Source of the DNA: Paenibacillus sp. FSL H7-0357
GTDB taxonomy: Bacteria > Bacillota > Bacilli > Paenibacillales > Paenibacillaceae
DNA: 64,000 nt
Assembly (NCBI RefSeq): GCF_000758525.1
Contig: NZ_CP009241.1
Location: forward strand, 3,534,001-3,598,000
Direction: 5' to 3'
Part shown: one piece after another, positions 42,867-51,469 of the stretch
Layout: each line of letters opens with the position of its first letter
How positions within the stretch are numbered: position 1 is the first letter of the stretch
The notes under the pieces: generated by a model
Told to the model about the DNA's origin: nothing
Database searches by the model: none
Seen by the model: the letters and a program-made list of their open reading frames with translations, nothing else
Position numbers and translations under genes: made by a program

Positions 42867-43826
42867 TTGAGGAAGCGGAGCGGGGGCTGGAATAATACAA
42901 CCTATTTTGTAGAAAATAGCACTCGCCGCGCCGTGCTGCGTATCTATGATACACATAAAGATAGAGAGAAAATCGAATTCGAGCATGCCGTGCTGCAAAA
43001 GCTGGGGATGTTGTCTTTACCCTTCAGAGTGCCTGTTCCCATCGCGACACCGGCCGGAGAAACTTTGGTTCAGCTGGAGGACAGGGCTGGTAAATTTAGC
43101 TGCTTGTTCGAATACATAGACGGAGATTCGCCCACTGAGCAGGAGTCTGGCTATTTCGAATCCTTCGGGGAGGCGGCAGGTACATTGTCCGTAGTGCTGG
43201 CAGAGATAAGTCCCGGACTTGCTCCGGTCTACCGGCCTTATTACGAGCTGCGGCAGGCTTATCCGCTATGTACCGGAGAAGCAATCCGTGAGCTGTGTCT
43301 GCAACCGCCAGTCCCCTTTACTGAACTTGCTAAGGGATTGGAGATCCTTTACAACGCCTATGAAAATATCGCCGATTCGCTGGCTGAACTTAAGGGGTTG
43401 CCGCATCAGCTGGTGCATGGAGATTTGAATGCTTCCAATCTGCTGGTGGAGACAAGCGATCACCGGCAAGTAGCTGCGCTGCTTGATTTTGAATTTTGCA
43501 CCTTTGATGTGAGGGCGATGGAGCCTGCGGTAATTCTGTCAGGGCTATTGGGTCATGCGGAGGAAAGAGCGGCGGTCCGGGATTTTTGCCGGGGTTTCAG
43601 CACCAGGGTCCGTCTTAGCGAAGCCGAAATCAAGGCCGTTCCCGTGCTGATGCTGCTTAGAAAAGTTGATGTGTTCCTGCACTTTGTCACCCGCTATCTG
43701 GAGGGCACGGATGAAGCACATGTGCTTCATGAACAAGTGAAACAGTTATCCGCAGAGGTAACCCAGCTGTCAGTTGTATCTGCACAAATTCAAGAAATTC
43801 TGCTGGAAGAGCAAGGCGGAGCTTGA
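42867..43826 (+). CDS. Aminoglycoside phosphotransferase (APH) family kinase
   Basis: A 319-residue APH-type kinase. GGWNNTTYFVE is the nucleotide loop, LVHGDLNASNLLV the catalytic loop, LLDFEFCTFD the metal-binding DFE motif. Such proteins phosphorylate small molecules (homoserine, sugars, antibiotics); resistance is not implied. TTG 42867 has GGAG 7 bases upstream. The frame stays open and protein-like upstream to about 42800 without ATG, GTG or TTG, so the true start may lie there at a non-standard codon. A TACAAT at 42791-42796 may be the promoter. Confidence 0.8.
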   Translation: MRKRSGGWNNTTYFVENSTRRAVLRIYDTHKDREKIEFEHAVLQKLGMLSLPFRVPVPIATPAGETLVQLEDRAGKFSCLFEYIDGDSPTEQESGYFESFGEAAGTLSVVLAEISPGLAPVYRPYYELRQAYPLCTGEAIRELCLQPPVPFTELAKGLEILYNAYENIADSLAELKGLPHQLVHGDLNASNLLVETSDHRQVAALLDFEFCTFDVRAMEPAVILSGLLGHAEERAAVRDFCRGFSTRVRLSEAEIKAVPVLMLLRKVDVFLHFVTRYLEGTDEAHVLHEQVKQLSAEVTQLSVVSAQIQEILLEEQGGA

Positions 43827-44184
43827 TACAGCTGTCTCCCGGTATGGATCATGGTCTGAGCTCCACAGCCAGTTCCCCCGGTTGAGCACATTATCTTATT
43901 CGTCCAGCTTCAACTGTAAGTATCGATCTCCGTAATAAACGGACAGCCAAAATTTATAGTGTGGAACATTGCGGTAATCATCCGCTGTGTGTAGTTGGAC
44001 TTTTGATTTGTGGGATGCCATGCTATTCTCCTTCGGCAGCTGGTTTCTAGTTTGTTTACCCTTTTTTACCAAGGATGTAACCAGTCACTCTTTTTGTTCG
44101 TAAGCATAGTTAAATCTATGAATGGGTTCGCTGTATTTGCTTATTGAAGCTTATTGAATATTTTGGAGAATTGGAGTTGCATGG
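43827..44184. other. No gene seen
   Basis: Both strands have only short frames without ribosome binding sites. No clear hairpin terminator or operator is seen in this 358-bp gap. Confidence 0.5.
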
Positions 44185-44745
44185 ATGAAAAGGTTAGTGA
44201 TCATTACCGTCGGTAAAACACATAGCGGGAAAACTACATTTGCTAAAAAATTAGAACAGCATTTACACAACTCAGTTGTGATTGACCGGGATGATCATGC
44301 TGAATTTATCAACACACATTACAAAAGCTTGCTGCCTAAACAAGGAGCCAATACCTTCAAAAACGCCATCTCTCGGACAATTGTAGATTATGCTGTTAAT
44401 GAGTCAAATTCACATCTTATTTTATGTAACGCCAATCGTGGTCGTAAAGGTCGTTTTGAGATGCTCGAACGTTTTCATCACAAAGGTTTTGTCAGCATAC
44501 TTGTTCATTTTGAAATCCCCGATGATATTCTTTATTCTCGTATTACCAATAGTCAGCGTAGTACAACTATTTTCAGAAGTGCGTCTAATTTTGAAGAAGT
44601 GTTTAGCCGGCAGCAAGCAGAGTCTCATCATGGCGATGTGGTGGCACCAGCAGCAGGCGAAGCAGACCATTTGTTTGTAATTAAGGATAGTCATGAAGTT
44701 CAGTCTATCATTCAAAAAATTACGAATATCGCTCAAGGCTTATGA
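44185..44745 (+). CDS. P-loop ATP-binding protein (kinase-like)
   Basis: A 186-residue P-loop protein. The N-terminus has the strand RLVIITVGKT and Walker A GKTHSGKTTF, and VVIDRDDHAEF follows as in small-molecule kinases. ILCNANRGRKGRFEML is a Walker-B-like strand and the arginines in SRITNSQRSTTIF may form the lid. The fold is like polynucleotide-kinase or zeta-type kinases; the substrate is unknown. GGAG lies 8 bases before ATG 44185. Confidence 0.75.
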   Translation: MKRLVIITVGKTHSGKTTFAKKLEQHLHNSVVIDRDDHAEFINTHYKSLLPKQGANTFKNAISRTIVDYAVNESNSHLILCNANRGRKGRFEMLERFHHKGFVSILVHFEIPDDILYSRITNSQRSTTIFRSASNFEEVFSRQQAESHHGDVVAPAAGEADHLFVIKDSHEVQSIIQKITNIAQGL

Positions 44746-44813
44746 GTGAGAATCGTCTGAATATAACGTTGTCGAGGTGAAGAGCAGCTTCAAACAAGGA
44801 ATTGGAGGAGTGT

Positions 44814-45785
44814 ATGTTAAAAAGAAGAGGTGTGAAAATTACACTCTGCCTGCTGGCTGCACTGATTGTATTGGCTGGATTGGGAGCCGCATACCAATGG
44901 TATGGTTCTACACAGGACAGGAAGAATTATTCACCCGCCGGAAGTCTATACCAGGTAAAAGGAGGTAAAATGCACCTATATACTGAGGGTGCGGGATCAA
45001 CGACTGTGGTGTTTGCAGCCGGGTGGGGAACGGCAAATCCTTACGCCGATTTTTCTCCATTGTACGAGGGGCTGAGGCAGCATGCGAAAATTGCGGTCTA
45101 TGACCGCTTTGGTTACGGATATAGTGACTTAACCGGCAGAAAGCGGGATATTGACTCCATCACCGATGAAGTTCACGAACTGCTGCAAGTTTCCGGCCAG
45201 CAGCCGCCTTATCTATTTGTCGGCCATTCGCTAGGCGCACTGGAAACCATCCGTTATGCCCAGCGGTACCCTGAAGAGGTGAAAGGGATTCTGCTGATTG
45301 ACGGTGGAAGTCCTGAATACTATGAGTCCAGTCCGGAGCTTAAACTAGTGTCCGGAATTTACAAGGGGCTTCGGGCGACCGGTATATTGCGTGCATTATA
45401 TCATGTGAACGGATTCGCAGAATGGGTAGCGAGTGACAGCAATGGGGATAAGCTGCTGCCCGAGAAGCTGAAGGAAATAAACCGCAAAGCGGTACTGCTG
45501 CTGGCGGGCAACCGGAATATGACCGATGAAATTCGCCAGAGTCAAGAGAATGCCCGCGTCGTGTTGGCTGGCAGCAAACCGCTTCCGATTCCTGTCACTG
45601 TCTTGACTGCCGACTATTTCGGCAAGCTTGACGATGATGCCTCATGGATGGACAGCCAAGCAGTTCTTCCTGAATGGTCCGTCAAGGGCAAACAAATCAT
45701 CGTGCCTGACAGCTCCCATTACATTCACAGCTATCAGCCTGAGCGGGTTGTTGAAGAACTGCTGCAGTTAATTGAAGGGGAATAA
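44814..45785 (+). CDS. Alpha/beta hydrolase, membrane-anchored
   Basis: A 323-residue protein. The N-terminus has one membrane helix (residues 8-26, ITLCLLAALIVLAGLGAAYQ), then an alpha/beta hydrolase domain facing out: YDRFGYGYSD, nucleophile elbow VGHSLGALE (Ser), LLIDGGSPE and a late DSSHYIH (His). Substrate unknown. ATG 44814 has GGAGGAG directly upstream. A strong terminator follows. Confidence 0.85.
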   Translation: MLKRRGVKITLCLLAALIVLAGLGAAYQWYGSTQDRKNYSPAGSLYQVKGGKMHLYTEGAGSTTVVFAAGWGTANPYADFSPLYEGLRQHAKIAVYDRFGYGYSDLTGRKRDIDSITDEVHELLQVSGQQPPYLFVGHSLGALETIRYAQRYPEEVKGILLIDGGSPEYYESSPELKLVSGIYKGLRATGILRALYHVNGFAEWVASDSNGDKLLPEKLKEINRKAVLLLAGNRNMTDEIRQSQENARVVLAGSKPLPIPVTVLTADYFGKLDDDASWMDSQAVLPEWSVKGKQIIVPDSSHYIHSYQPERVVEELLQLIEGE

Positions 45786-45800
45786 GCTGATTCATGTAAA

Positions 45801-45836
45801 AGAGGGTACACCTTGCCGGGTGTACCCTCTTTTTTC
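45801..45836. terminator. Bidirectional terminator
   Basis: AGAGGGTACACC (45801-45812) pairs with GGTGTACCCTCT (45819-45830), followed by TTTTTT on the plus strand and preceded by A-rich sequence that gives TTTT on the minus strand. It lies between convergent genes. Confidence 0.9.
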
Positions 45837-45858
45837 ATATGGCTGCAAGGCATAAACT

Positions 45859-46230
45859 CTAGATCAGACGATATCCGGCAGGCAGCTCTCCGCTGTCGCG
45901 GATATTGCGGATTTGCGCTAACGTCAGCCTTTGATTGGTGGAGATGATTGATTCCACGTCATTGCCGTTGATGTAATCATCCAGATCTCGGATGTTGTGA
46001 TTTCCACGCAGTACACGGAAAATGCCTCTGAAGCGGGTTCTGCTGAACAATACAAGCGTAGCATTGCTGCTGGTGGAGAAGAAGCGCAGACTTTCGATTC
46101 CGTCGAGAATGTTGTCTGTATTACGGATCCCGAGATTGCCGGTATAAATTCTGCTCCGTCCCCTGTAGTTCTCTTCCGAGTATACTGTGAGCCGCGGGTA
46201 AGTTTGGGAAATATGGACCGCTCGTTTCAT
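45859..46230 (-). CDS. Beta/gamma-crystallin-like protein
   Basis: A 123-residue protein with two Greek-key-like motifs: TVYSEENYRGRSRIYTGN ... ILDGIESLRF, and VLFSRTRFRGIFRVLRGN ... NDVESIIS. The Y/F-xx-xx-[YF]-x-G and S-[IL] spacing is that of microbial beta/gamma-crystallins, which bind calcium in several cases. There is no clear signal peptide. ATG 46230 has AGGAGG 7 bases upstream; an earlier in-frame ATG has none. Confidence 0.7.
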   Translation of the reverse strand: MKRAVHISQTYPRLTVYSEENYRGRSRIYTGNLGIRNTDNILDGIESLRFFSTSSNATLVLFSRTRFRGIFRVLRGNHNIRDLDDYINGNDVESIISTNQRLTLAQIRNIRDSGELPAGYRLI

Positions 46231-46434
46231 TTTTATTCCTCCTAAAAGTTTTGTGAGCATCGCGTCCAGAATCTTCAGCGTACAAAACTGACTTCGGAAG
46301 CATGGGTTTAAGTTCTGTGAAATCAGCATGTGCTGAAGCTCATTCCACTACTATTCTATGTTTGCTTGAGAGGAAGTCTTGGACGAGGAACTATGGGACC
46401 GCCTTTTAATGACACCTAATTCCTAAAAAATGGC

Positions 46435-46463
46435 TTTACATCACATCGTCACTAGTGTACTAT
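46435..46463 (+). promoter_or_regulatory. Promoter of the ABC-GntR operon
   Basis: TTTACA (46435-46440), 17 bp, TACTAT (46458-46463). The sequence GTGTACTATGTAACTAACAC around the -10 is a broken dyad (GTGT...ACAC) and may bind the YtrA-type regulator of this operon. Confidence 0.55.
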
Positions 46464-46525
46464 GTAACTAACACACCGACACGGTATTTGTTTCTCCAAT
46501 ATTTTTACTTTTTCAGGAGGTTGCT

Positions 46526-47497
46526 ATGAAACAGTCAATGAGTACACAGGGACTTGCAACACAAGGGAAAGATTCCATTGTGCTGCAGATGAATCAGGTC
46601 AGTAAGGTTATCAAAGGAAAGGCGATAGTAGATCAGCTGTCTTTTGACATCCGCAAAGGAGAAATTGTCGGGCTGCTCGGACCTAACGGTGCCGGAAAGA
46701 CAACGACGATCCGCATGATGACCGGCTTGATCAAGATGAGTGAAGGGGATGTGCTGGTTCAAGGACATAGCATCCGCAATGATTTCAACCGGGCAATAGC
46801 CCATATCGGAGCGATTATCGAGAACCCTGAGTTTTATCCGCATATGACCGGGCTGGATAATCTGAAGCAGTATGTACGGATGAGTGATGATGTTCCGGAA
46901 TCGCGGATTGAAGAGGTTGTGCAATTGGTTGGACTGCATGAAGCGATGGGCAAGAAGGTAAAGGCTTATTCACTTGGTATGCGGCAGCGGCTCGGTATCG
47001 CCCAGGCACTGCTCCATTCGCCGAAGCTGCTGATTCTGGATGAGCCGACGAATGGCCTGGACCCTGCGGGAATACGCGAAATGCGTGATTATATGCGGAC
47101 AATCGCTGAAGTTGAAGGGATATCCATCCTCATTTCTAGCCACATGCTTGCAGAGATTGAACAAATTTGCCATCGGGCCGTTGTCATTCAGAACGGAAAG
47201 CTGGTGACGGTAACCAAGCTGGGTGCCGGGGAAGAGACGGAAGGAGAAGTGTCACTCACTGTCCGGGTAGGCGGGATGGAAGCGGCAAAACGAGTTATAC
47301 AAGAGCTGCAGGGAGTGGGGCTGGGCAGCGTGGATGAGGCCCGTTCTGAACTAAACATACGGCTGCAGGACATCAGGGTGCCTGAGCTCGTTGAGGCATT
47401 GGGAAGAGCCAATGTCGGCGTATACCGGATTACGGAGAACAAACAAAGCCTTGAGGAAGATTTCTTGAAATGGACAGGGGGCAACCGAATTGCGTAA
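46526..47497 (+). CDS. ABC transporter ATP-binding protein (BcrA type)
   Basis: A 323-residue ATPase. Walker A GPNGAGKTTT, signature YSLGMRQRLG, Walker B LLILDEPTNGLD, switch SSHM. The C-terminal extension (about 230-323) is that of BcrA-type exporters linked to bacitracin and lantibiotic resistance. GGAGG lies 5 bases before ATG 46526. It is the first gene of a five-gene operon and overlaps the permease gene by 8 bp. Confidence 0.9.
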   Translation: MKQSMSTQGLATQGKDSIVLQMNQVSKVIKGKAIVDQLSFDIRKGEIVGLLGPNGAGKTTTIRMMTGLIKMSEGDVLVQGHSIRNDFNRAIAHIGAIIENPEFYPHMTGLDNLKQYVRMSDDVPESRIEEVVQLVGLHEAMGKKVKAYSLGMRQRLGIAQALLHSPKLLILDEPTNGLDPAGIREMRDYMRTIAEVEGISILISSHMLAEIEQICHRAVVIQNGKLVTVTKLGAGEETEGEVSLTVRVGGMEAAKRVIQELQGVGLGSVDEARSELNIRLQDIRVPELVEALGRANVGVYRITENKQSLEEDFLKWTGGNRIA

Positions 47498-48236
47498 ATT
47501 TAACTATCTGGTGCTGAATGAATGGCTGAAGCTGTCGAAGAAACGTTCTTTTTTCGTGCCGCATGTACTGCTGATTCTGCTGCCGCTTCTGTTAGGCTAT
47601 ATGATCAAAGCTTTTTCCAAAGAGTCATTCGCCTCTGCTTCCGAGTTTACGGCGGTGATGCTGCAGCCAACCGGAATAGGCCAGGTCATCGCTATACTCG
47701 CCATCATTGGAACAGCGGGGATTGTATCCAAGGAGTATAGCCAAGGAACGATCAAGTTTCTGCTTATCCGCGCACGCAGCCGTATGGCTATTCTAGCCTC
47801 CAAGTATGTAACGGTACTGCTGTTCGCGCTGAGTCTGACCGCAGTTGCCGCCGTGGCTGTCTATCTCTCGGGTGCCATTTGGTTTGACGTTGGCGGGGGA
47901 GAAGCGGGAATAAGAGACATACTACTTTCGCTGCTGTACGGCTGCGTGTACACGGTCGTATATGTAACGCTGGCGTTTATGATCGGGGTGCTGACGACCT
48001 CCACAGGAGTGACCATCGGGATTACGATGTTTGCACTGACCTTGGATAAAGTAGTTATTTACCGTGATTTTTACAAATACTTTCTGTTTCCGAATATAAA
48101 TCTTAATGTCTACCACAACAACGCAGCGCCGTTGCCGGGAATGACTCTTGGCTTTTCCATTGTAATGCTGGCGGTCTATCTGATTGCGTTTCTGCTGGCG
48201 GGGTTTGTGGTGTTCAGACGAAGGGACGTTGCTTGA
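47490..48236 (+). CDS. ABC-2 type permease (BcrB-like)
   Basis: A 248-residue membrane protein with six helices. The N-terminal NEWLKLSKKRSFFV and SKEYSQGTIKFLLIRARSR are the coupling motifs of ABC-2 permeases. It starts at TTG 47490 inside the ATPase gene and its stop overlaps the GntR start by one base (48236). It would pair with the ATPase upstream. Confidence 0.88.
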   Translation: MRKFNYLVLNEWLKLSKKRSFFVPHVLLILLPLLLGYMIKAFSKESFASASEFTAVMLQPTGIGQVIAILAIIGTAGIVSKEYSQGTIKFLLIRARSRMAILASKYVTVLLFALSLTAVAAVAVYLSGAIWFDVGGGEAGIRDILLSLLYGCVYTVVYVTLAFMIGVLTTSTGVTIGITMFALTLDKVVIYRDFYKYFLFPNINLNVYHNNAAPLPGMTLGFSIVMLAVYLIAFLLAGFVVFRRRDVA

Positions 48237-48610
48237 TGACCATTGAATTTGACAACAACCAGCCCATATATATTCAGATCATGAATTATATCAAAGGCGA
48301 GATTATCACAGGCAAGCTGAAACCCGGCGATAAAATCCTCTCGGTGCGGGAACTGGCCGCAGAATTGCAGATAAATCCAAACACGGTGCAAAGAACCTTT
48401 CAAGAATTGGAGCGTGAAGAGATTGTGGAAACACGGCGGGGTATGGGCAGATATGTTACGGGGAGGGAAGAGACCATTATGACCATTAAAAAAGAGATGG
48501 CCCAGGATGTCTTGGACCGGTTTATCCGCGGCATGGAGGAGCTGGGTTTCCAGGGAGAAGAGATCTTGACGGTCGTGGCGGAGAATATTGCACAAAGGAA
48601 TAGTAAATAG
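48236..48610 (+). CDS. GntR family regulator (YtrA subfamily)
   Basis: A 124-residue regulator with a GntR winged helix (NQPIYIQIMNYIKGEIITGK, LSVRELAAELQINPNTVQRT, TRRGMGRYV) and a short tail. It sits between two ABC modules, as in the ytr operon of Bacillus subtilis that responds to cell-wall-active compounds. ATG 48236 has AAGGGA 9 bases upstream. Confidence 0.9.
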   Translation: MTIEFDNNQPIYIQIMNYIKGEIITGKLKPGDKILSVRELAAELQINPNTVQRTFQELEREEIVETRRGMGRYVTGREETIMTIKKEMAQDVLDRFIRGMEELGFQGEEILTVVAENIAQRNSK

Positions 48611-48623
48611 GGGGATTGCCAGG

Positions 48624-49325
48624 GTGGACAGTATACTTCAAGTACAACAGGTTACTAAAAAATACGGCTCAAAACAGGCGCTGCGCGGGGTTTCTTTTGA
48701 ACTCGGTGCAGGCAGAATCACCGGACTGCTCGGCAGCAACGGCAGCGGGAAAAGTACACTCATGAAGCTGATTGCCGGGCTGGCACAGCCAACCTCAGGC
48801 AGTGTGTCTGTGCTCGGTGTTCCGGTAGGGAAACAAAGCAAAGCATTGGTTTCGTTTATGCCGGACCGGCCCCTGACAGACCCTTGGATGAGTGTGGGAG
48901 ATGCGATGAAATTTCAGCGTGACTTCTATCCGGATTTTGACCCGGTCAAAGCCAAACGTATGCTGGAGTTTATGAAGCTTAGTGAACGGGATAGGGTGCA
49001 GACGCTCTCCAAAGGGATGAACGAACGGCTGCAGCTGACCATGGTCCTCTCGCGGCGGGCGAGTTTATACATGCTGGATGAACCTATTGGCGGAGTGGAC
49101 CCTGTGGCGCGGACGAAAATTCTCAATGCGCTGATGGAATTTTACGAGGAAGACAGCAGCATTTTGCTCTCGACGCATCTGGTAACAGACATTGAACGGA
49201 TATTTGATGAAGTTATTTTTATAAAAGAAGGAGAAATCATTCTGCAAAGTGATGTGGAGGAGTTAAGGCTGCAACGGGGAAAAAGCATTGACGAGCTGTT
49301 CAGAGAGGTGTATGCGGAATGCTGA
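48624..49325 (+). CDS. ABC transporter ATP-binding protein (second module)
   Basis: A 233-residue ATPase. Walker A GSNGSGKST, signature degenerate (LSKGMNERLQL), Walker B LYMLDEPIGGVD, switch STHL. The GTG at 48624 is preferred (GGGGGA 8 bases upstream); earlier in-frame codons lie in the GntR gene. Overlaps the following permease by 7 bp. Confidence 0.88.
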   Translation: MDSILQVQQVTKKYGSKQALRGVSFELGAGRITGLLGSNGSGKSTLMKLIAGLAQPTSGSVSVLGVPVGKQSKALVSFMPDRPLTDPWMSVGDAMKFQRDFYPDFDPVKAKRMLEFMKLSERDRVQTLSKGMNERLQLTMVLSRRASLYMLDEPIGGVDPVARTKILNALMEFYEEDSSILLSTHLVTDIERIFDEVIFIKEGEIILQSDVEELRLQRGKSIDELFREVYAEC

Positions 49326-50050
49326 AGCTAATAAAATACGATTTTAGACGGAGCCGTGACCGGATTCTTGCGTACTTTGTAATCGCAATTCTGGTGCATG
49401 CCGCCACATGGTATTGGAACAGACACATGGGGGTTCAATTGGTCGCAATCAATCTGACCACGTATGTCGTAGTGGGGATCAGCCTCCTGCTCACTAGCGC
49501 GATTACCTTTGGCCGCAATTTGAAATCTTATCACCGCCGGCTTCTGCCAGTGAGTTCTCTGTATACCATCTTGTCACCGCTGCTGCTCTGCTGGACGCTG
49601 CTATTATCCGTTGTTATCATCGCAACCCTGCATCTTGGGATCTATATTCTCGTATATTCGGCGGATTTCCTCCCGGGAAACTTCTGGCCGGTTGCCCTAA
49701 ACTGCATACTGCAGCTTATCTGGTTCTCCGGTTTAATGCTGATCTCCATTATGTTTGCCATCACGGTGGCCAATAGTGTGCGGGTCAGAGGAAAGATATG
49801 GATCATCATCGCTGTATTGGTGGTACTCCAGAACGGGCTGTCTTATCTTGAACAGCTGATGTTTAAAAGTTCTCTCGCGGGTGTGGAGAGCATGTTCGAG
49901 TTTGATGTTCTTGATGCGGACTCGGTTCGCAGCGGGATTACATTCTCCTACCCAGTTCTTAATTACTGGCCTATGTTATTTGAAGCGGCCGTTGCAGTTA
50001 TTCTAATCTATGCGATGAACGTGCTGCTGAAGAGAAGGGTGGAGGCTTAA
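49319..50050 (+). CDS. ABC transporter permease (second module)
   Basis: A 243-residue protein with six hydrophobic helices and a basic start (MLKLIKYDFRRSRDRILAY). Its sequence is unlike the first permease, so the two modules may carry different substrates or one may sense. It is the last gene of the operon; a terminator follows at 50116. Confidence 0.85.
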   Translation: MLKLIKYDFRRSRDRILAYFVIAILVHAATWYWNRHMGVQLVAINLTTYVVVGISLLLTSAITFGRNLKSYHRRLLPVSSLYTILSPLLLCWTLLLSVVIIATLHLGIYILVYSADFLPGNFWPVALNCILQLIWFSGLMLISIMFAITVANSVRVRGKIWIIIAVLVVLQNGLSYLEQLMFKSSLAGVESMFEFDVLDADSVRSGITFSYPVLNYWPMLFEAAVAVILIYAMNVLLKRRVEA

Positions 50051-50115
50051 ACCGCCGCTCCATTTGGGAGGGAGGCTGGGGATACTAACTACTCATGCGG
50101 CGTTTGCTGCCGAAC

Positions 50116-50144
50116 AAAAGCAGGGCTAATTGCCCTGCTTTTCG
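50116..50144. terminator. Bidirectional terminator
   Basis: AAAAGCAGGGC (50116-50126) pairs with GCCCTGCTTTT (50132-50142). It serves the ABC operon and the convergent PilZ gene. Confidence 0.85.
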
Positions 50145-50204
50145 TGTTTGCACAGCAAAAGACGTCCTCGAAGGAGGACATCCGGCTGTGTCCTATTAAC
50201 CAAC

Positions 50205-50579
50205 TTACTGGGCGCTGCGCGTGTTAGTCCAGCTTTCGAGCTCCCGCAGGAGTTGCTCTTCTTCATCCTCCTGCAAATCCAGTCTCACCCCATATTGATA
50301 TTGGCCAAGCCCGAACATCCAGCCCCAGCGTACACTTCCCACAAACTGAAGTTTGTCTTCTGCCAGCTGAAAGTGGATAATTATCTTCGTATCGCCTGCA
50401 GTGAAGCGGAGATTCAGCGAAGTTCGGATTTTGCACCCTGAACGGCTAAGGTCAAGCAGTACGCCTTCCGTAAGCTTGCCTGCCCCGGGACCGTTGTTAC
50501 CAGCAGGAAGTTCAAGCCAGCATTCGATGGGCTGGTTCATTACATATCGGAACGGTTCTTTTCTGCTGGAGTCGTCCAT
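50205..50579 (-). CDS. PilZ domain protein (paralogue of 2637-3014)
   Basis: A 124-residue single PilZ domain: RKEPFRY near the start, LLDLSRSGCKIRT as the second ligand motif and YGVRLDL later. It shares these motifs and length with the product of 2637-3014. Single-domain PilZ proteins pass a cyclic di-GMP signal to a partner; a GGDEF gene lies 0.9 kb away. ATG 50579 follows GGAGG with a spacing of 6. Confidence 0.78.
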   Translation of the reverse strand: MDDSSRKEPFRYVMNQPIECWLELPAGNNGPGAGKLTEGVLLDLSRSGCKIRTSLNLRFTAGDTKIIIHFQLAEDKLQFVGSVRWGWMFGLGQYQYGVRLDLQEDEEEQLLRELESWTNTRSAQ

Positions 50580-50706
50580 TGTTCACCTCCGCTAGTTTAT
50601 TTGCTATTATAACGAAATGGTTTCATTTGAACAATCTCCTAAAGTGCTATTTTTTAAAAAGAAAAGTTTTACTTATTTGTTGAAACGAGAGAGGAGCAGA
50701 TACCCC

Positions 50707-51312
50707 GTGTATCAATATGACAATGAAAATTTTACCGGGCATAATTTTGACTACGCCGAATTGCGTGATGGAGAACTGAACAGCTGTACGTTTGATAGGT
50801 GTTCTTTCAAGGGAGCTTCTATGGAAGAAATGACTTCCGGCGGCTGCCGTTTTGTGGATTGTGATTTTACCGGCGCATTGCTCAATGCCTCGCTACATAA
50901 AGGAGCGGCGTTTACCAATTGCAAGTTCTCCGGGGCAAATCTGTTTGTGTCTAAATTCGAGGATTGCAAAATGGTCGGCTCCGATTTCTCCAATGCGTAT
51001 ATGGACGGCATTACGCTGATCGGCGGGGATTGGTCTTACACCAATTTGCGGCATATTAACCTCAGCAGGCAGGACCTGCGGGGCATCAGGTTCGCTGAGG
51101 CGGACATGCTTGGCTGCAATCTGCAAAAATGCGATCTGCGCGGTGCGGATTTAAGCCGGGTACAACTGGCCCAGTGCAAGCTTGCGGGAGCAGATCTAAG
51201 GGATGCTAAGCTGGAAGGGATTGACCTGAAAAGCCTGGACTTAAAGGGAGTAAGGCTCGATGTGGAACAGGCGGTGCTGCTGGCACGTTCGCTGGGGGCT
51301 AAAGTCGGCTGA
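50707..51312 (+). CDS. Pentapeptide repeat protein
   Basis: A 201-residue protein made almost wholly of pentapeptide repeats (A(D/N)LXX type: CNLQKCDLRGADLSRVQLAQ), which form a right-handed beta-helix. It resembles McbG/Qnr-like proteins that protect DNA gyrase, but many family members do other things. GTG 50707 is preferred because GAGAGGAG lies 9 bases upstream; the ATG at 50617 gives 30 more residues but has no site. It is divergent from the PilZ gene. Confidence 0.8.
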   Translation: MYQYDNENFTGHNFDYAELRDGELNSCTFDRCSFKGASMEEMTSGGCRFVDCDFTGALLNASLHKGAAFTNCKFSGANLFVSKFEDCKMVGSDFSNAYMDGITLIGGDWSYTNLRHINLSRQDLRGIRFAEADMLGCNLQKCDLRGADLSRVQLAQCKLAGADLRDAKLEGIDLKSLDLKGVRLDVEQAVLLARSLGAKVG

Positions 51313-51469
51313 TATTGGATACGCGAACAGCTCCGCTCTGTAAGATAAGGGCGGAGCTGTTTCTCTGTCTACAAGGCAGACTTTAAGATTGCAGATTTAT
51401 AATTCCTGCGGCTTTATCCGATAAAAAAATTATCGACACTATTCTGCGAAAGATATGGGGAGAATGTGC

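Noticed and set aside
42867-43826. Aminoglycoside resistance gene
   Set aside because: The kinase has the general APH motifs only; many homoserine, sugar or choline kinases share them, and nothing ties it to antibiotics.
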